Shown: in pieces, positions 9,534 to 21,000 of the stretch
Layout: each line of letters opens with the position of its first letter
How positions within the stretch are numbered: the first letter of the stretch is position 1
Made by a program: the position numbers and the translations under genes
Source of the DNA: Isoetes taiwanensis
Taxonomy: Eukaryota; Streptophyta; Lycopodiopsida; Isoetales; Isoetaceae
NCBI GenBank assembly: GCA_021234155.1
Contig: JAJEKV010000004.1
Span: 9,422,109-9,486,108, forward strand
Length of the DNA: 64,000 bases
Direction of reading: 5' to 3'
Notes under the pieces: model-generated
The model's input: the letters and a program-made list of their open reading frames with translations, nothing else
What the model was told of the DNA's origin: nothing
Databases searched by the model: none

Positions 9534-11096
9534 GATGCAGCTGATGACGATATGGAGTATGATGTCATACCCCCAACTTGGAATAAACAGCTATGTGACA
9601 TTGGTTATGATAAGAACAGGATCGAGTGTCCTAATACTGCAGTGCAGACGATCATATGTTGCATCAGAAATATGAAGGTGCATGAACTGATATTAGAGAA
9701 GGAAGCAATGAGAACTCTTGAACAAATCTCGGCTGTCACTCATTTAGGTTTCAGTCAATGGCTACTGTTATTACCCAAGATCAACAGACTACCAGATAAG
9801 GAAGAGGAGGTATATCCATTTATTGCTGAACTGTATGACAGTCTACCTAACATGATTTATGAATGTACTATGAAGGAAGACAATAGTGCAAAAGACTTTA
9901 TTTTGGGGGTTACAGCCCTGGAGGATGCAAATGGCATAAAAAACTCTCATGGAAAAGAAAATGAACAAATCCATATGGATATGCCTGATATATCCACCAA
10001 AGAATCCACTAATTCGGATGATCCATTTGGTGAAGACCTATTAACTGAAGAAGACAAAATGGCACTTCATCAATCTGAGGTTACACATAACAGCCAACAC
10101 AAGGGTCTGGACTTCAAATTCACATTGAGAAACTGTCTGAAATTTTCCATTATCTCGGAAAGATTGGTGGAGAGTCATGGACTGTTATGCAACCAAGCTC
10201 TATGGCGCACTAAGAATCTTGGAGCACTTGCTCCTATTAGCGAGGAAGCTTGGATGATTCTAGGAGATATCTCCAAAGAAGAAGCTGATAGTGCAAAAGC
10301 TGCTGCATTTAGGATGGAGAAGATGAAACTGGCCAAAGTAAGGATGCCAATAGACACCAGATTTTTCGATAAGAAATGCAACAAGAGTGGACTCATGATT
10401 CTGTGCCAGAAGGGCCATATGGCTTATGCTAATATAGATAGAGATGATTTCTACATTAAGCGCTTGTGGCGTACGTTATGCCCTTACTTCAAATGTATAT
10501 GTGATAACAGGGGTAAAAGTAAGGCTGCCATTGAGTGTGAAGAAAGCATGATATGGTTTGATCAGGCCATATGGTATATGCTGAATAACCTTACTATCAT
10601 TTATCCTAACATGTCTTTTGCTGGTCAGATGGTGGCCTTTAGGAACTCTCTCAAAGGCACACTTAGGGCTGGAGTACTGGCATTTATTGGATACATTGAA
10701 GTCAGAAAGATGCTTGTTAGCATGACCTTGAAACAGGCTGCCAATCCACTAGCAGATCTGAAGATTGGACTTCCAAATGGGGTCATGGCAGACGTGTGCG
10801 AAAAAACAATCAAACCTAGCAGCTTTTTAAAAGGTGCAATGGCTACTGCCAGCACTAGCAGCAACAAAATCTCCAAACAGGGCCGGTCAGCTAGATCCAA
10901 CAGCTCAACGTTCAAAATTAATGCTCCCCCAAGAATTATGTTGTTACCAAGTACTCCAATGAAAATCGAGCACTATGATAGCACTACAGTGGAAAGGCTG
11001 AGCAGCCCAGGGGTTTTGGACAACTCTGTCACTAAAGATAGCAATACAAGAAGAGTGAATGGTGCTGGTGATACTGCCCACGTTCTCAAATACGAA
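9534..11096 (+). CDS. PLE exon 2: N-terminal extension of the RT polyprotein
   Basis: About 520 codons without a close relative that I recognise. It starts acidic (DAADDDMEYDVIPPTW). The middle has Cys/His pairs in CNKSGLMILCQKGH and LCPYFKCICDNRGK, which could bind zinc. The end is Ser/Thr-rich and basic. Long N-terminal extensions are characteristic of endonuclease-deficient PLEs. The frame stops at 11102 only six bases beyond GAA|GTATAA. A donor at 11097 joined to an acceptor at 11790 would continue into the RT exon in phase 0. Confidence 0.6.
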
Positions 11097-11790
11097 GTAT
11101 AAGGTATGATATTCATACTACATTGAGTATTCACTCTTGTATGTCTAGATGAAAGGTCTTTTTGAATGTTCAATAGGTATATTTACTTATATGACCAGCT
11201 TAATGCTTGATGGGACAAGCCTATTAGACCATAACAATGAATAGTGGATCATTGGATATGGACCAACTAATGCCACAAGGGCTTTAAAATCTTCCAGAAG
11301 TTCTGGAATATCCTATATGGATACCTACCAAGATGGCTGCATCATGCCATACTTTTACGAATTATACCAGCCTTATAACTCTCGGTCATTAATGCCCTGC
11401 TTATAACGGATATTCAAAATATCTACTGTAAGACTACCTGGGAATACAACATCTAATAGATGTTACTCCCAAAACATAAGAAAGCATTTTTCAGGAATGG
11501 TATTATCCTAAATACTAGAAAAGCTGGATCTGCCAAGGCATTTTGGAGGTACAATAGGTTTCCTTCCATATATGACTAGCTCATGGCTCGATATGACAGG
11601 CCTATGTGTTCATAACAATAAATAGTGGGGTACTAGACATAGACCTACTACAGCCACATGACTTACGCAATTATCCAGTAATTCTGGAGAGTCCTATATA
11701 GGTGCTTACCATGACAGCCACCATATGCAATAAGTTTACAGATTGGACCAGCTCACTAACTTTTTTTATTTTTTACCATGTCTAAAACAG
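11097..11790 (+). other. Candidate intron 2 of the PLE, containing an internal degenerate duplication
   Basis: It starts GTATAAGG and ends with a T-rich tract followed by TCTAAAACAG. Within it, about 190 bases from 11174 are repeated in diverged form from 11551. Both units start CAATAGGT, contain CATAACAATRAATAGTGG and continue through similar CC(A)AGWARTTCTGGA segments. Splicing keeps frame between exon 2 and the RT exon. Confidence 0.5.
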
Positions 11791-13743
11791 AACTTCAAAT
11801 TTCTGATATTGGATAAGGTCTGCTTACCAAAGATTTTCCAGTATGCCATTACAGAGGTACTTGGTGAGGCAGGGGAATGTATTATGAAAGAGACCATGTT
11901 TTCATGGAAATACATTGAGAATATGAGGGATTTATGCTATAAACCGCATTATATTTTTGCACAAGAAGGGGATGCTGAATGTCCATGTTCCATTCCGCAA
12001 CTCAAAGAGTTTATTGACCCAACAATAGGACATATTAGGACCACAGACCGTGGTGTAGTACAAAACATACAATTGAGAAAGATGCTACAGTTTGGCCTTA
12101 ACCATATCCCTGATAGGTGCTTAGAGTGGAATGATTTCCATTGTTGACAACATATTTGATGCGCATAAATACACATTCCCATATTTGGAGGATAAGAAAA
12201 AACAGGAAGTGAAAGATATTGTCCTTCATAAGGCGGCTGCTTTGATTAATAAAGCATGCAAAAATGATAATACTCGAAGGTTCCCCTTGATGACAGCAAA
12301 GTGGTCAAAAGCATAGAATGGCTTAATAAGTACCTGTATGTAGCAGGAATAGATAAAGCTACTAATAACCCAGCATTTATATGCCCCAATGACATCAGAG
12401 AAATGGCTGTTAACAGACTTAACAGTAATGATTTCAGATCTATTACAATAGACTAAGTTGCTATCTTGTGGAAAATCAAAACAGAAATGGAACAAATATT
12501 CCCTTTTGCCAGTTACAGCAGTGACAGATTACCTTATCTATTAGGCATTTATAAGGCCCACAAAAAGGACTACAGATGGATAACAAATGCACATGGCACT
12601 ACCTATACGGAATTTTCAAACATTATTACTGCAGGCTTGAATATGATCGTACCAGACATTGCCAAGAACATATGTATAAGATTCTGCAATATGTTTCCTG
12701 GAAAAGTAAATCCAAACTGGATGATAGAATCAGTATATGATGTCATCTTAAATCTTCCCTCTAAGATCACTGATATTTTCGTCGCAGATATTACAAAATG
12801 CTATGAAAGCATTCCTCTGGCTGGTGATACAGGAATATGCCAGGTCATTACATTGGTCATAAATGCAGTCTGGAATTATATGACTAACATTCACCATAAC
12901 TATAAACTATGGATCAAAAGAGAAGGGAACGAACATTTTACAGCCAAATGGTTGAAAATTGATCCTAAGGGTAAATGTTGGAACTTGATTACCAAGGATA
13001 ACTTTATCAGAGCCAATATATGGTTACTTACTAACTGTTTTATCATGATGGGGGACCATACATGGCTACAAATCAGTGGCATCCCTATGGGCTTTGCATG
13101 CAGCCCATGTTGGTGTAACCTATATTTAGCCTGGAATGAAGCAACTTTCATTAAAGGTTTAGCTACTCAAGGAAGATACAAAGAAGTGGAAACGTTCAAA
13201 TACATATTTAGGTACATGGATGATCTCCTTGCCCTTAATTGCCCAGACATAAGAAAGTTTCTAGGGTATGCATTTTCTGATAACGTGGAGCAGCTACAGA
13301 TCTATGACATGAGTGTCTTAGGGATCAAAGAGGAAACATCCCTTAAATTCAAAAATGACCCTGCTGCCACATATGGATACAAAGGAAACTTCCTGAATGT
13401 GACTATCGAAATAATGAGCAGAGCTAATGGCATCTTCAGAACATTTAAGTATGATAAAAGAGACATCCTTCCATTCAAAGTATTGAAATATGTACATGCA
13501 GCTAGCTGTAGACCATACTACCAGGCTAGAAATGTCATCATATCTCAGGTTTTACCTTACATGTATATTAACTCATGTCCTAGGGAGGCAGCAAAAGATA
13601 TCAAGATGCTTATAAGGAAATTCGAGACAAATGGTTTCGATTACAGAGGACTCTATAAGATGGTATGCAATTATGTGTACAAAAATGAGTTTCCAGGACT
13701 TCAATATGACAGTACAGTCTTGCTGGAATTTCTGAGCTACTAA
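11791..13743 (+). pseudogene. PLE reverse transcriptase exon with two frameshifts and a stop
   Basis: The exon opens NFKFLILDKVCLPKIFQY and includes LQFGLNHIP, a motif typical of PLE N-terminal RT regions. RT motifs in order are LLGIYKAHKKDYRWIT (the KxHK box shared by PLEs), FVADITKCYESIPL (first catalytic Asp), GIPMGFACSPCWCNLYLAWNE, FRYMDDLLALN (catalytic Asp pair at 13213-13224) and GNFLNVTIEI. The thumb region follows, with QARNVIISQVLPYMY. Frame is shifted around 12131-12147 and again near 12285, and TAA at 12454-12456 stands where CAA would keep the frame. After the RT only about 60 residues remain, leaving no room for a GIY-YIG domain. Confidence 0.8.
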
Positions 13744-13810
13744 AATTTGAGGTATGACAGCAAATTACTTTTAAATGCTTTTTCTTAAATCAATATGGGA
13801 TGAGGCTCAA

Positions 13811-13830
13811 CCCCTACTATGATAGTGGGG
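13811..13830 (+). other. Perfect hairpin near the PLE 3' end
   Basis: AACCCC and GGGGTT flank ACTAT-G-ATAGT, giving a long near-perfect stem in the 3' untranslated region, about 70 bases after the RT stop. A competing stem uses the following GGGG and CCCC. It could be part of the RNA recognised by the RT, but this is inference. Confidence 0.45.
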
Positions 13831-13904
13831 GTTAGCCATCCCCACAGTCATAGACTGAATTCAATAGGTGTGTTAGACCTCATTCCACGGTAGGTGGAAG
13901 GGTT

Positions 13905-14251
13905 TTTTTTATTAAAGGAAATTTAGGGCTCCTTACTCATAACGGTTTTGACAGAATGGTCAAGCATGGTATAAGTATATCAACAGAACTGGATACACTT
14001 CCTACACTACATGTAAGGATTAAGAGATGTATAGGCCATGATGACATAATATGACCAAACACAATACAATAGACATAGTCAGACATAGGGTATGTATACA
14101 GACCCGGTTATTCAAACATATACACAATGGTCTAGGGTATATTATAGAGATCGTTTTACTTCTGAGAATAATACAATAGATATTTGCATAGATGCAATAT
14201 ACGTTTGTGTAAGTAATTAAACCCTAAAATGGGGCATTCAATGACGGCGGG
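13905..14251 (+). repeat. Start of the second, tandem PLE copy (pseudo-LTR), interrupted at GCGGG
   Basis: The T-run and leader of the first copy (6885-7228) are repeated here with a few substitutions and a 4-base difference (GATGTATAGGCC against GATGTGCC). The copy breaks at GCGGG (14247-14251), exactly where the gypsy dimer is inserted, and resumes at 28594. Confidence 0.85.
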
Positions 14252-14597
14252 TGTTAGAGCCTAGACTCTAACCTTGCAAGAAGGATGAAAAACCCAACAA
14301 TCCAAGCTCAATCTATCAGAACAAGGCAATGCACAACACAAAGAATCATCATCTCCATAGCTAGATCAAGCAAAATCCTCTCTCAATACACCGTCTCTCT
14401 GTTCTGCTCAGATAATACAATGATGATAATGGCTCCACAATGCATACGTGCAAATATCCTGCACGCGTGCATGCGCGTATATCACTCTATATACGGTATA
14501 TGATGAGTGTGGTGAGTGGTGACAAGTGTGGTGAGTGGTGAGTGGTGACGAGCGTGGTGAGTGGTGACAAGTGTGGTGAGTGGTGATCACCCCAATA
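14252..14597 (-). repeat. 3' LTR of gypsy copy A
   Basis: This is a complete LTR of about 346 bases. On the minus strand it begins TATTGGGGTGATCACC (TG altered to TA) and ends GGTTAGAGTCTAGGCTC plus TAACA. It contains several ACCACTCACC units, a palindromic GCACGCGTGC, and a TATATA-rich promoter-like segment (CCGTATATAGAGTG). Confidence 0.85.
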
Positions 14598-14991
14598 GTG
14601 GCGACCACAGTGGGAAAATGTGCCACTCCGTGGCGGAGAACCCACAACAAAACAAACTCATATGGTCCTTGGGACATGTCCCCAAATGACACATTTACAC
14701 CCTCCTCAAATCCAAATGACTGATACAAACAAACTGGTCCAAACTGACAGTGACGAAACAGAGCCTCTGTAACTGTGGCAAACTTTGAAAGCTGATATCT
14801 TGAGTTCCAGAACTCCGTTTGACCTGCACCATAGTTCGTTGGATTTGTATCGCCGAAACGCATCTTTTGATGTAGGATACATGAAGTATTATTGATCTGT
14901 CACCATCTGTTTTTACAGAAAAACGACCTGCTGTAACCCAAAAGTTCTCCATAACTTCTCTGTAATTGGAGCTATGCCAAATCTGAATCCT

Positions 14992-15912
14992 TTAGAATAG
15001 CACTTCTCTTTCAAAATAAGGCCTGAGATCCTTGCCATTTCTGGGATTAGGCAACAATTCCCCTTCTGGAGTCATCAAGTAGAAAGCCCCACCTGGTACC
15101 TCTTTATCAATCAGAAATGGGCCTTCCCATGGGCTTTGAAATTTGGATAGATGCTTCTTAGTGGTCCTGCACAACACCAATTGCCCTTCCTCAAATAGAT
15201 TGACAACCTGTAACTTGTCTTTGATAAGCTTTACTTTCTGTTTATGCCTCATATTGAAGTCTGCTGCTTCTTGTCTCATCTCTTGCAATTGCAACAAATC
15301 ATCCATCCTATTATGCACTTGATTTGGAGTTGGAACTTCTCCCAAATTCTCATAATAAGGTAGCTCCACAAATGAACACAAAGGAATGTCCAAATGAATA
15401 GGCATCACAGCTTGTACTCCATAAACCAATTCAAATGGTGTAAATCCTGTAGCCAACTTGTAAGTACACCTGAAACTCCATAAGGCACATGTCAAGGCTT
15501 CATGCCAATTTCTTTGATTATCCTTCATTGTTTTAGCCAAGATAGCTTTCAGAATTTTGTTAGTAGACTCAGCTTGCCCATTTCCCTGTGGATAATAAGC
15601 AGAAGCTTGCACATGTTGAACACCAATCTTTTCTGTTAACTGAGCTACTACTTTCCCCATGAAATGAGTTCCGCGATCAGACAAAAGAATGGTTGGAACA
15701 CCAAACCGAGAAATCAAATTGTGATAAAGAAAACTTACTGTGGTATTTTCTGTAGCATGCTTTGCTGGAATTGCTTCTACCCACTTTGTAAACATGCATG
15801 TAGCTGCCAAGATATACTTATGACCTTTGGAAGATGGAGGATTGATAGGCCCAATGTAATCCAATCCCCACATATGAAATGGACTAACACTCAAAATAGG
15901 ATGGAATGGCAT
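14992..15912 (-). CDS. Copy A integrase core and C-terminal domain
   Basis: The 306-codon frame contains the integrase catalytic triad in standard surroundings: Asp in HMWGLDYIGPI, Asp in LLSDRGTHF and Glu in YYPQGNGQAESTN. A GPY/F-like C-terminal segment follows (KFQSPWEGPFLI, then YLMTPEGELLPNP). No chromodomain is present, so the element is not a chromovirus. The ORF is intact to its stop close to the 3' LTR. Confidence 0.9.
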   Translation of the reverse strand: MPFHPILSVSPFHMWGLDYIGPINPPSSKGHKYILAATCMFTKWVEAIPAKHATENTTVSFLYHNLISRFGVPTILLSDRGTHFMGKVVAQLTEKIGVQHVQASAYYPQGNGQAESTNKILKAILAKTMKDNQRNWHEALTCALWSFRCTYKLATGFTPFELVYGVQAVMPIHLDIPLCSFVELPYYENLGEVPTPNQVHNRMDDLLQLQEMRQEAADFNMRHKQKVKLIKDKLQVVNLFEEGQLVLCRTTKKHLSKFQSPWEGPFLIDKEVPGGAFYLMTPEGELLPNPRNGKDLRPYFEREVLF

Positions 15913-15926
15913 ATTATTATGGCACG

Positions 15927-16298
15927 TTAGCGCTTATGCCTTTGACACTTCTCACATTTGCTAACAAAGTCTCTAGTATCCTTGTAAAGAGTTGGCCAAT
16001 AATATCCCCAATGAAGGATCTTCCCTAGCTGTGGTTCGGCTGCAAAGTGCCCCCGACAATCATGTGCTTGCTGCAACAAATCATGAGTTTGTTGACCAGC
16101 AACACATCTTAATAAGAGACCTTCCATAGTCCGCTTATAAAGAATAGCTTCATGCACCACATAACCATTTTGCTTGTACTCTAAGAGCATGCTTTTGTTG
16201 CTTTGAAAATGATGAAGGATAAGTCTGATCTTGCAAATACCTGTATATGTTGGCATACCAAAGATCCACGGTCTCAATGAACCCTTGTAATACTCCAT
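15927..16298 (-). pseudogene. Copy A integrase HHCC zinc finger, out of frame with neighbours
   Basis: HDLLQQAHDCRGHF and FVSKCEKCQRHK give the His-His and Cys-Cys pairs of the integrase N-terminal finger. Frame breaks on both sides (around 15915 and 16150-16300) separate it from RNase H and from the catalytic core; copy B keeps these parts in one frame. Confidence 0.8.
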
Positions 16299-17067
16299 TA
16301 TCCTGAAATGCTACTTGCTGGTCTGTTTCCTCTTCTATTTCAGCACCACTACTCAAATAGGCACTTGGATTATGAGCTCCTTGAGCCATCTTAACATACT
16401 TCAACTCAAATTCTTGTATGATAAGAGCCCATCTTGTAAACTTAGGATCTTGGACAGTCTTGTTGTAAATGCATGGCAATGGGTTCACATCCATATGAAT
16501 GTAAACATATTGTACATTTGCTGAATTCCATTGTGAAGGAAGAAGATAATGTCTAAATTTGTTCAAGGCCCACTTCAATGCTAACCCAAGATGCTCCACA
16601 TGAGTCCATTTCTGCTCTTGTGGAGTTAACACCCTGCTAGCATAGTAATTAACATCATAATGCTTTTGCTGATTTTTCTGACATAGTGTGACAGCCAAAG
16701 CTTGCTCCCAAACTGTAAAGAATAAATGAAATGGCTCACTCATTCTTGGAGGAATCAGCAAAGTTCTCTCTTTTAATTGTGCAAGGCACCATTCAAATGC
16801 TTCTTGAGCATCTTCCTTCCATCTAAAATGCTGCCTGGCTTCATACAATCCACAAGTGGTCTGGGTTACTTTAGCAAAATTATGCAAATACCTCCTACTA
16901 AAACTGAGTTGGCCATATAAGCTTCTCACTTGGGATACATTTGTAGGTGGTTTGACCTTCTCCAAAGCTGCAATCTTACCATGATCCACTTGTAATCCCT
17001 TTTCTGAAACATAATTGCCCAATAGTTTTCCTCCTCTAGTGAAGAAAATACACTTAGCAGGATTCAA
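16150..17067 (-). CDS. Copy A RT thumb and degenerate classical RNase H
   Basis: The frame begins in the RT thumb (NPAKCIFFTRGGKLLGNYV) and goes through the connection into the ordinary gypsy RNase H. The RNase H catalytic positions are altered: FFTVWEQALAVTLCQ lacks the first Asp of the TDAS motif, and HNPSAYLSSG replaces the usual VADALS. The domain probably serves only structurally, with the additional archaeal-type RNase H encoded upstream supplying activity. Confidence 0.8.
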   Translation of the reverse strand: MNPAKCIFFTRGGKLLGNYVSEKGLQVDHGKIAALEKVKPPTNVSQVRSLYGQLSFSRRYLHNFAKVTQTTCGLYEARQHFRWKEDAQEAFEWCLAQLKERTLLIPPRMSEPFHLFFTVWEQALAVTLCQKNQQKHYDVNYYASRVLTPQEQKWTHVEHLGLALKWALNKFRHYLLPSQWNSANVQYVYIHMDVNPLPCIYNKTVQDPKFTRWALIIQEFELKYVKMAQGAHNPSAYLSSGAEIEEETDQQVAFQDNGVLQGFIETVDLWYANIYRYLQDQTYPSSFSKQQKHALRVQAKWLCGA

Positions 17068-17202
17068 ACTTATACCATACAGTAGGCATCTTTCAAGAAC
17101 TTTTCTCGAGATGATCCAAGTGATCCTTTCTTGGATTAGAAAATACTGTTAAGTCATCTATAAAGACTCTCAAAAAGTCTAAAATATCATGAAAAGCATA
17201 TG

Positions 17203-18048
17203 TCATAGCTCATTTGAAATGTGGCTCGGAGCATTTGTAAGGCCAAAAGGTAATACCTTATAAGCATAGATGCCAAAAGGGGTTCGAAAAGCCGTCATTG
17301 CTTGATGTGGTGGATAGATTTGGATCTGATTATATCCTGAGTAACCATCCAAGAAAGAATAGGCCTGATTTCCTGCAACAATATCCAGCAAAGTGTCGAT
17401 GAATGGTGTAGGAAAATGATCTCTTTTGGTAGCTTTGTTGAGATCCCTGTAATCAATGCATACTCGGATTGAGTTATTTGGCTTTCTCACTGGTACAATA
17501 GAACTGATCCAATCTGAATTTGGCACTGGTACAATAAATCCTGCCTCCAAAAGCTTCATGACTTCAACCTTTACTTGCTCCTCTATTGCTGGACTCATTC
17601 TCCTTTGAGCTTGTTGGACTGGTTTTGATCCTTGTTTCAAATCAATGGTATGAACCACAACCTCCGGTGGAATGCCTTTCAATTCTTTGTAATTTCTTGC
17701 CAAAACATCCCTGAATTCTCTTAACAAAGATATCAAATCACGTTCCTCCTCTTGAGTAAGATCGCCTCCAATAGTAACCAATTCTTCTTGATTGCCTTGA
17801 GAAATATTGATGTTCTTGAATGAATGTGGTGACTGTAATGAATGTGGTGACTGTAATGAATGTGGTGACAGTGATGAATGTGGTGAATGTGATGACAGTG
17901 ATGAATGTGGTGATTGGTGGTATTTGTGGAGAATGTGGTGATGATGAATGTGGTGAATGTGATGGCGATGATGAATGTGGACTGTGGTGAATGTGGTGAC
18001 GGTAGTGAATGTGGTGCAGGTGATGACTGTGGTGAATGTGGTGAACAT
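17203..18048 (-). pseudogene. Copy A reverse transcriptase palm, frameshifted at both ends
   Basis: After a His/Thr-rich translation of the CACCATT repeats, the frame enters RT: KELKGIPPEVVVHTIDLKQG, VCIDYRDLNKATKRDHFPTP, YSFLDGYSGYNQIQI (catalytic Asp) and VLPFGLTNAP. There it is broken by small indels (17205-17225) that copy B does not have. The FIDD active site lies in the untranslated gap 17070-17200. Confidence 0.85.
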
Positions 18049-21000
18049 GGACTGATATGATTTACCTCATCCTCCAGAATGTGCGCATGCCACCAAGCTG
18101 CTTGCACCATTGCCGATTGTGCTAAAGCATCCGCCACACTGTTTTGCTCCCTTGGAACATGTACCATAATGCATTGCTGAAAACATGACTTCAAATCCAT
18201 GGCTTGTTGATGTAAGCCTCTCAAATTAGCACTTAAAACCTGAACTTGATCCATAAGTTGTTGACACGCCAACAAAGAGTCTCCAAAAATAGTCAAACAA
18301 TCAACATGCTTCTTCTTTGCCAAAGTCATCCCTTGAATAAGTGCATGGTATTCAGCCTCATTATTACTGCTTGCAGTGCATGGTATACTTAATGTAACAA
18401 TCTTCTTCTTATGCCCATATATCAGAAATACTCCTACACCTCCATAATTCTTGAGTTTAGAGAATGCACCCTCAAAATACATTTGTCCTTCTATAGTGGG
18501 CTGATTTCTGTTTATCCCATCCATGCTTGATGTCAAAATCAACATCTCTACTTGATCTTCATCAATACCTTGCTGAAATAAAGTTTCAGCAATGGGTCTT
18601 TGAATGGACTCCTCCTGCATGTTTACAAGAGTCTCTTGTAACTCATCTTCAGCAATACTTTCAAGTCTTTGGATATACTTATCTGCAACTTGCTGCTGTA
18701 AATGACATATTTCTGAATTTTGGGTACCTTTTAACCATTTGTACAAAGTCTTATCTTCCCTGTCACCCACTTCCAAGACATGAAAACAACTAAGACCTTG
18801 CTGCCCTGACACCATAGCATTCTCTTTGCTGATTTCTAACTGCGGGCTTCTCAAAGAAGGATTGCAAAGAAAGGTACCTTTTGCTGATTTCAGAGGATGA
18901 TCTATAGTAACCTTGTGTTCTCCTTGAAAGATGTTCATTTCGCGCTTCCTCCATGAAGTCTCAGCTTGTACGGCATCTAACCACGTATGACTCAGCAACA
19001 AAGTATAAGTTTCAGCATGCACACTCTCTGGAAATTTCAAAACCATGAAATCCAAGATTGCTTCCACCTCATAGACCTTGCATAAGACATTTCTTATGAC
19101 TCCCATAGGCTGCACCTTCATTTGATTGAATGCTTTGAGCATCATAGTTGTCGGTTCCATCATTTTCAACCCAACTTGAAGCATTATATGATAAGGCATT
19201 ACATTCACTCCGCTTCCGGTATCTATGTTGGCATCTTTGATTAAATATCCATTGATACTTACATCACAAAGAAATGGCCCAGGATCCTTGGATTGCCGGG
19301 CTGGTGGCTCCATTCTCCTCTTGTCGGCATCATTTGATATGATTTGTTGGACTGAAATTTCTGATTTTGTTCTTCCTCCTAACTCTTGCAACAAATTGGG
19401 AGAATAATGCATCAATTGCTCAAGAGTAAGTGTAACTTTAGTGGCCAAAACTTGGCTGATCACATCATCTTCATTTTGAATTTCCTCATCCACCATAGTG
19501 GTCTTAGTCTTCTCCGCAATTGGCACTACTCTTGGTTCTTGAACCACCTTTTGTGATCTTGTAACTGCATTTACTTCTCCAATCTCTTCTTCTTGCTGAA
19601 ATGGGTCATGCTCCACCTCAACAAATCCACAATTTACTACTGATTTTGCCTTCTCTTGCTTCTTAAGCTCCTCAATAAGAGCCTTAACTTGAGGATTTTC
19701 AATGTACTTTGCATCTTGAATGCGAACATCATTATTAGGAAGAGGTACTGATTCAAACACTTGCTGCTTTGGTGGATACTTGTTGGTTGCCCATTCTGGT
19801 TTCCCATGGATTTTCCAACAAGTAGTCTCATCATGCTTGAATTTATCACATAACTTGCAATATAAATGAGCCTTACTTGGATACCATCCTTGTTTTGGCT
19901 GCACCATTGGTGTGGAACCCATTGGAACTTGTTGGGCAATTGGAGCTTGTGGCATCATTGGAACTTGTGGTATGATAGGTGCTGCTTGCATTGGTTGAAT
20001 AGGAATAGGTGGTGGTTGTTGCATAACAGCAAATACCGGATTGGCCCTTTCAAAGAATCTCTTCTCCCTACATTCTTGATCATTATGGCCCTTGATTTGG
20101 CATCTTGAGCAGAATTTCAGCAATCTACATGTAGTATCAGAATGCCCAATAGACCCACAATATTCACAAGTAATAAACTGCACCTCCCTTGGCTTCTCAC
20201 CAATTGTAAGCTTAGAAATCTTGGCTGCAATATCCTCTGTTTTATGCTCTGGAGCAGCAACTTCATGAATGTATCCCAGCTTATCTTCAGCCTTGAGAGC
20301 ATACTTTTGTGCCTCTAGCAATGTTGTAGGCTGTTTAGCCTTCACCTTATGAGCAATAGCTCGTTTCAGCCCCTTCACATACCATTGGATATCCATTTCA
20401 TCACTCCTTGCAATCTTCCAATGCACCACGGCTTTGAGAACCGCAATGTACCTCTGATTATACTCTCTAATTGATTCATCTTCCTTTTGTGTAAAATTGG
20501 TCCACCTTTCCATAGTCTTATCCTTACCATGAACTTCTTGATAATTAGCAATGAAAGCTTCCTTTAATTCCTGATATGTCATGGTATCTGGCTGAGTTTG
20601 TGCCCATTCCTCCACTGAATCTTGCAAAGAACTATGAAACCAAAGCAAATAATCACCAGCCGGTAACTTACATTGCTGGCAATACCTCTCAAACTTCACA
20701 ATATGCTTCAAAGGATCCCGATCTACCAGATCATCAAACTTTGGAATCCCCATTGTCTGAAAACCCCATACCATAGGTGGTAATACAGCCATCTCTGCCT
20801 CTTCTTGGGTTTCTTGAAATTGGAAAAACGAAATTGAATCTCCCTTCAATTTGAAAAACGAAATTGGATTACCTTCTAGATCGGTAAATGGAATCAAAAC
20901 CTCCTGGATCTGAGAATTAGACCCCAGATCTTCTCCCAAATCTGAAAAGGAAATTGAATCTTGATGCAATTTTGAGCCCGAAGATTGACTCACCGGTCCC

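Larger units (their letters stand above)
6875..13904 (+). mobile_element. Penelope-like retroelement, nearly full length, no visible endonuclease, with introns
   Basis: A T-run (ending near 6892), then a roughly 340-base leader, a short RG-rich exon, a long acidic exon and an RT exon make up the element. The start of the element is repeated at 13905, so it lies in a head-to-tail tandem; PLEs are known for such arrangements (pseudo-LTRs). The RT has PLE-type motifs, not LINE or LTR ones. No GIY-YIG endonuclease follows the RT, which ends three codons after FLEFLSY-like sequence, and none is evident upstream. It therefore resembles the endonuclease-deficient PLE groups (Athena/Coprina type) known from rotifers, fungi and lycophytes. 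Two frameshifts and one stop in the RT exon mean that this copy is inactive. Confidence 0.75.

Noticed and set aside
9534-11096. N-terminal GIY-YIG endonuclease (Naiad/Chlamys type)
   Set aside because: No GIY or YIG motif with the expected spacing in exon 1 or exon 2.
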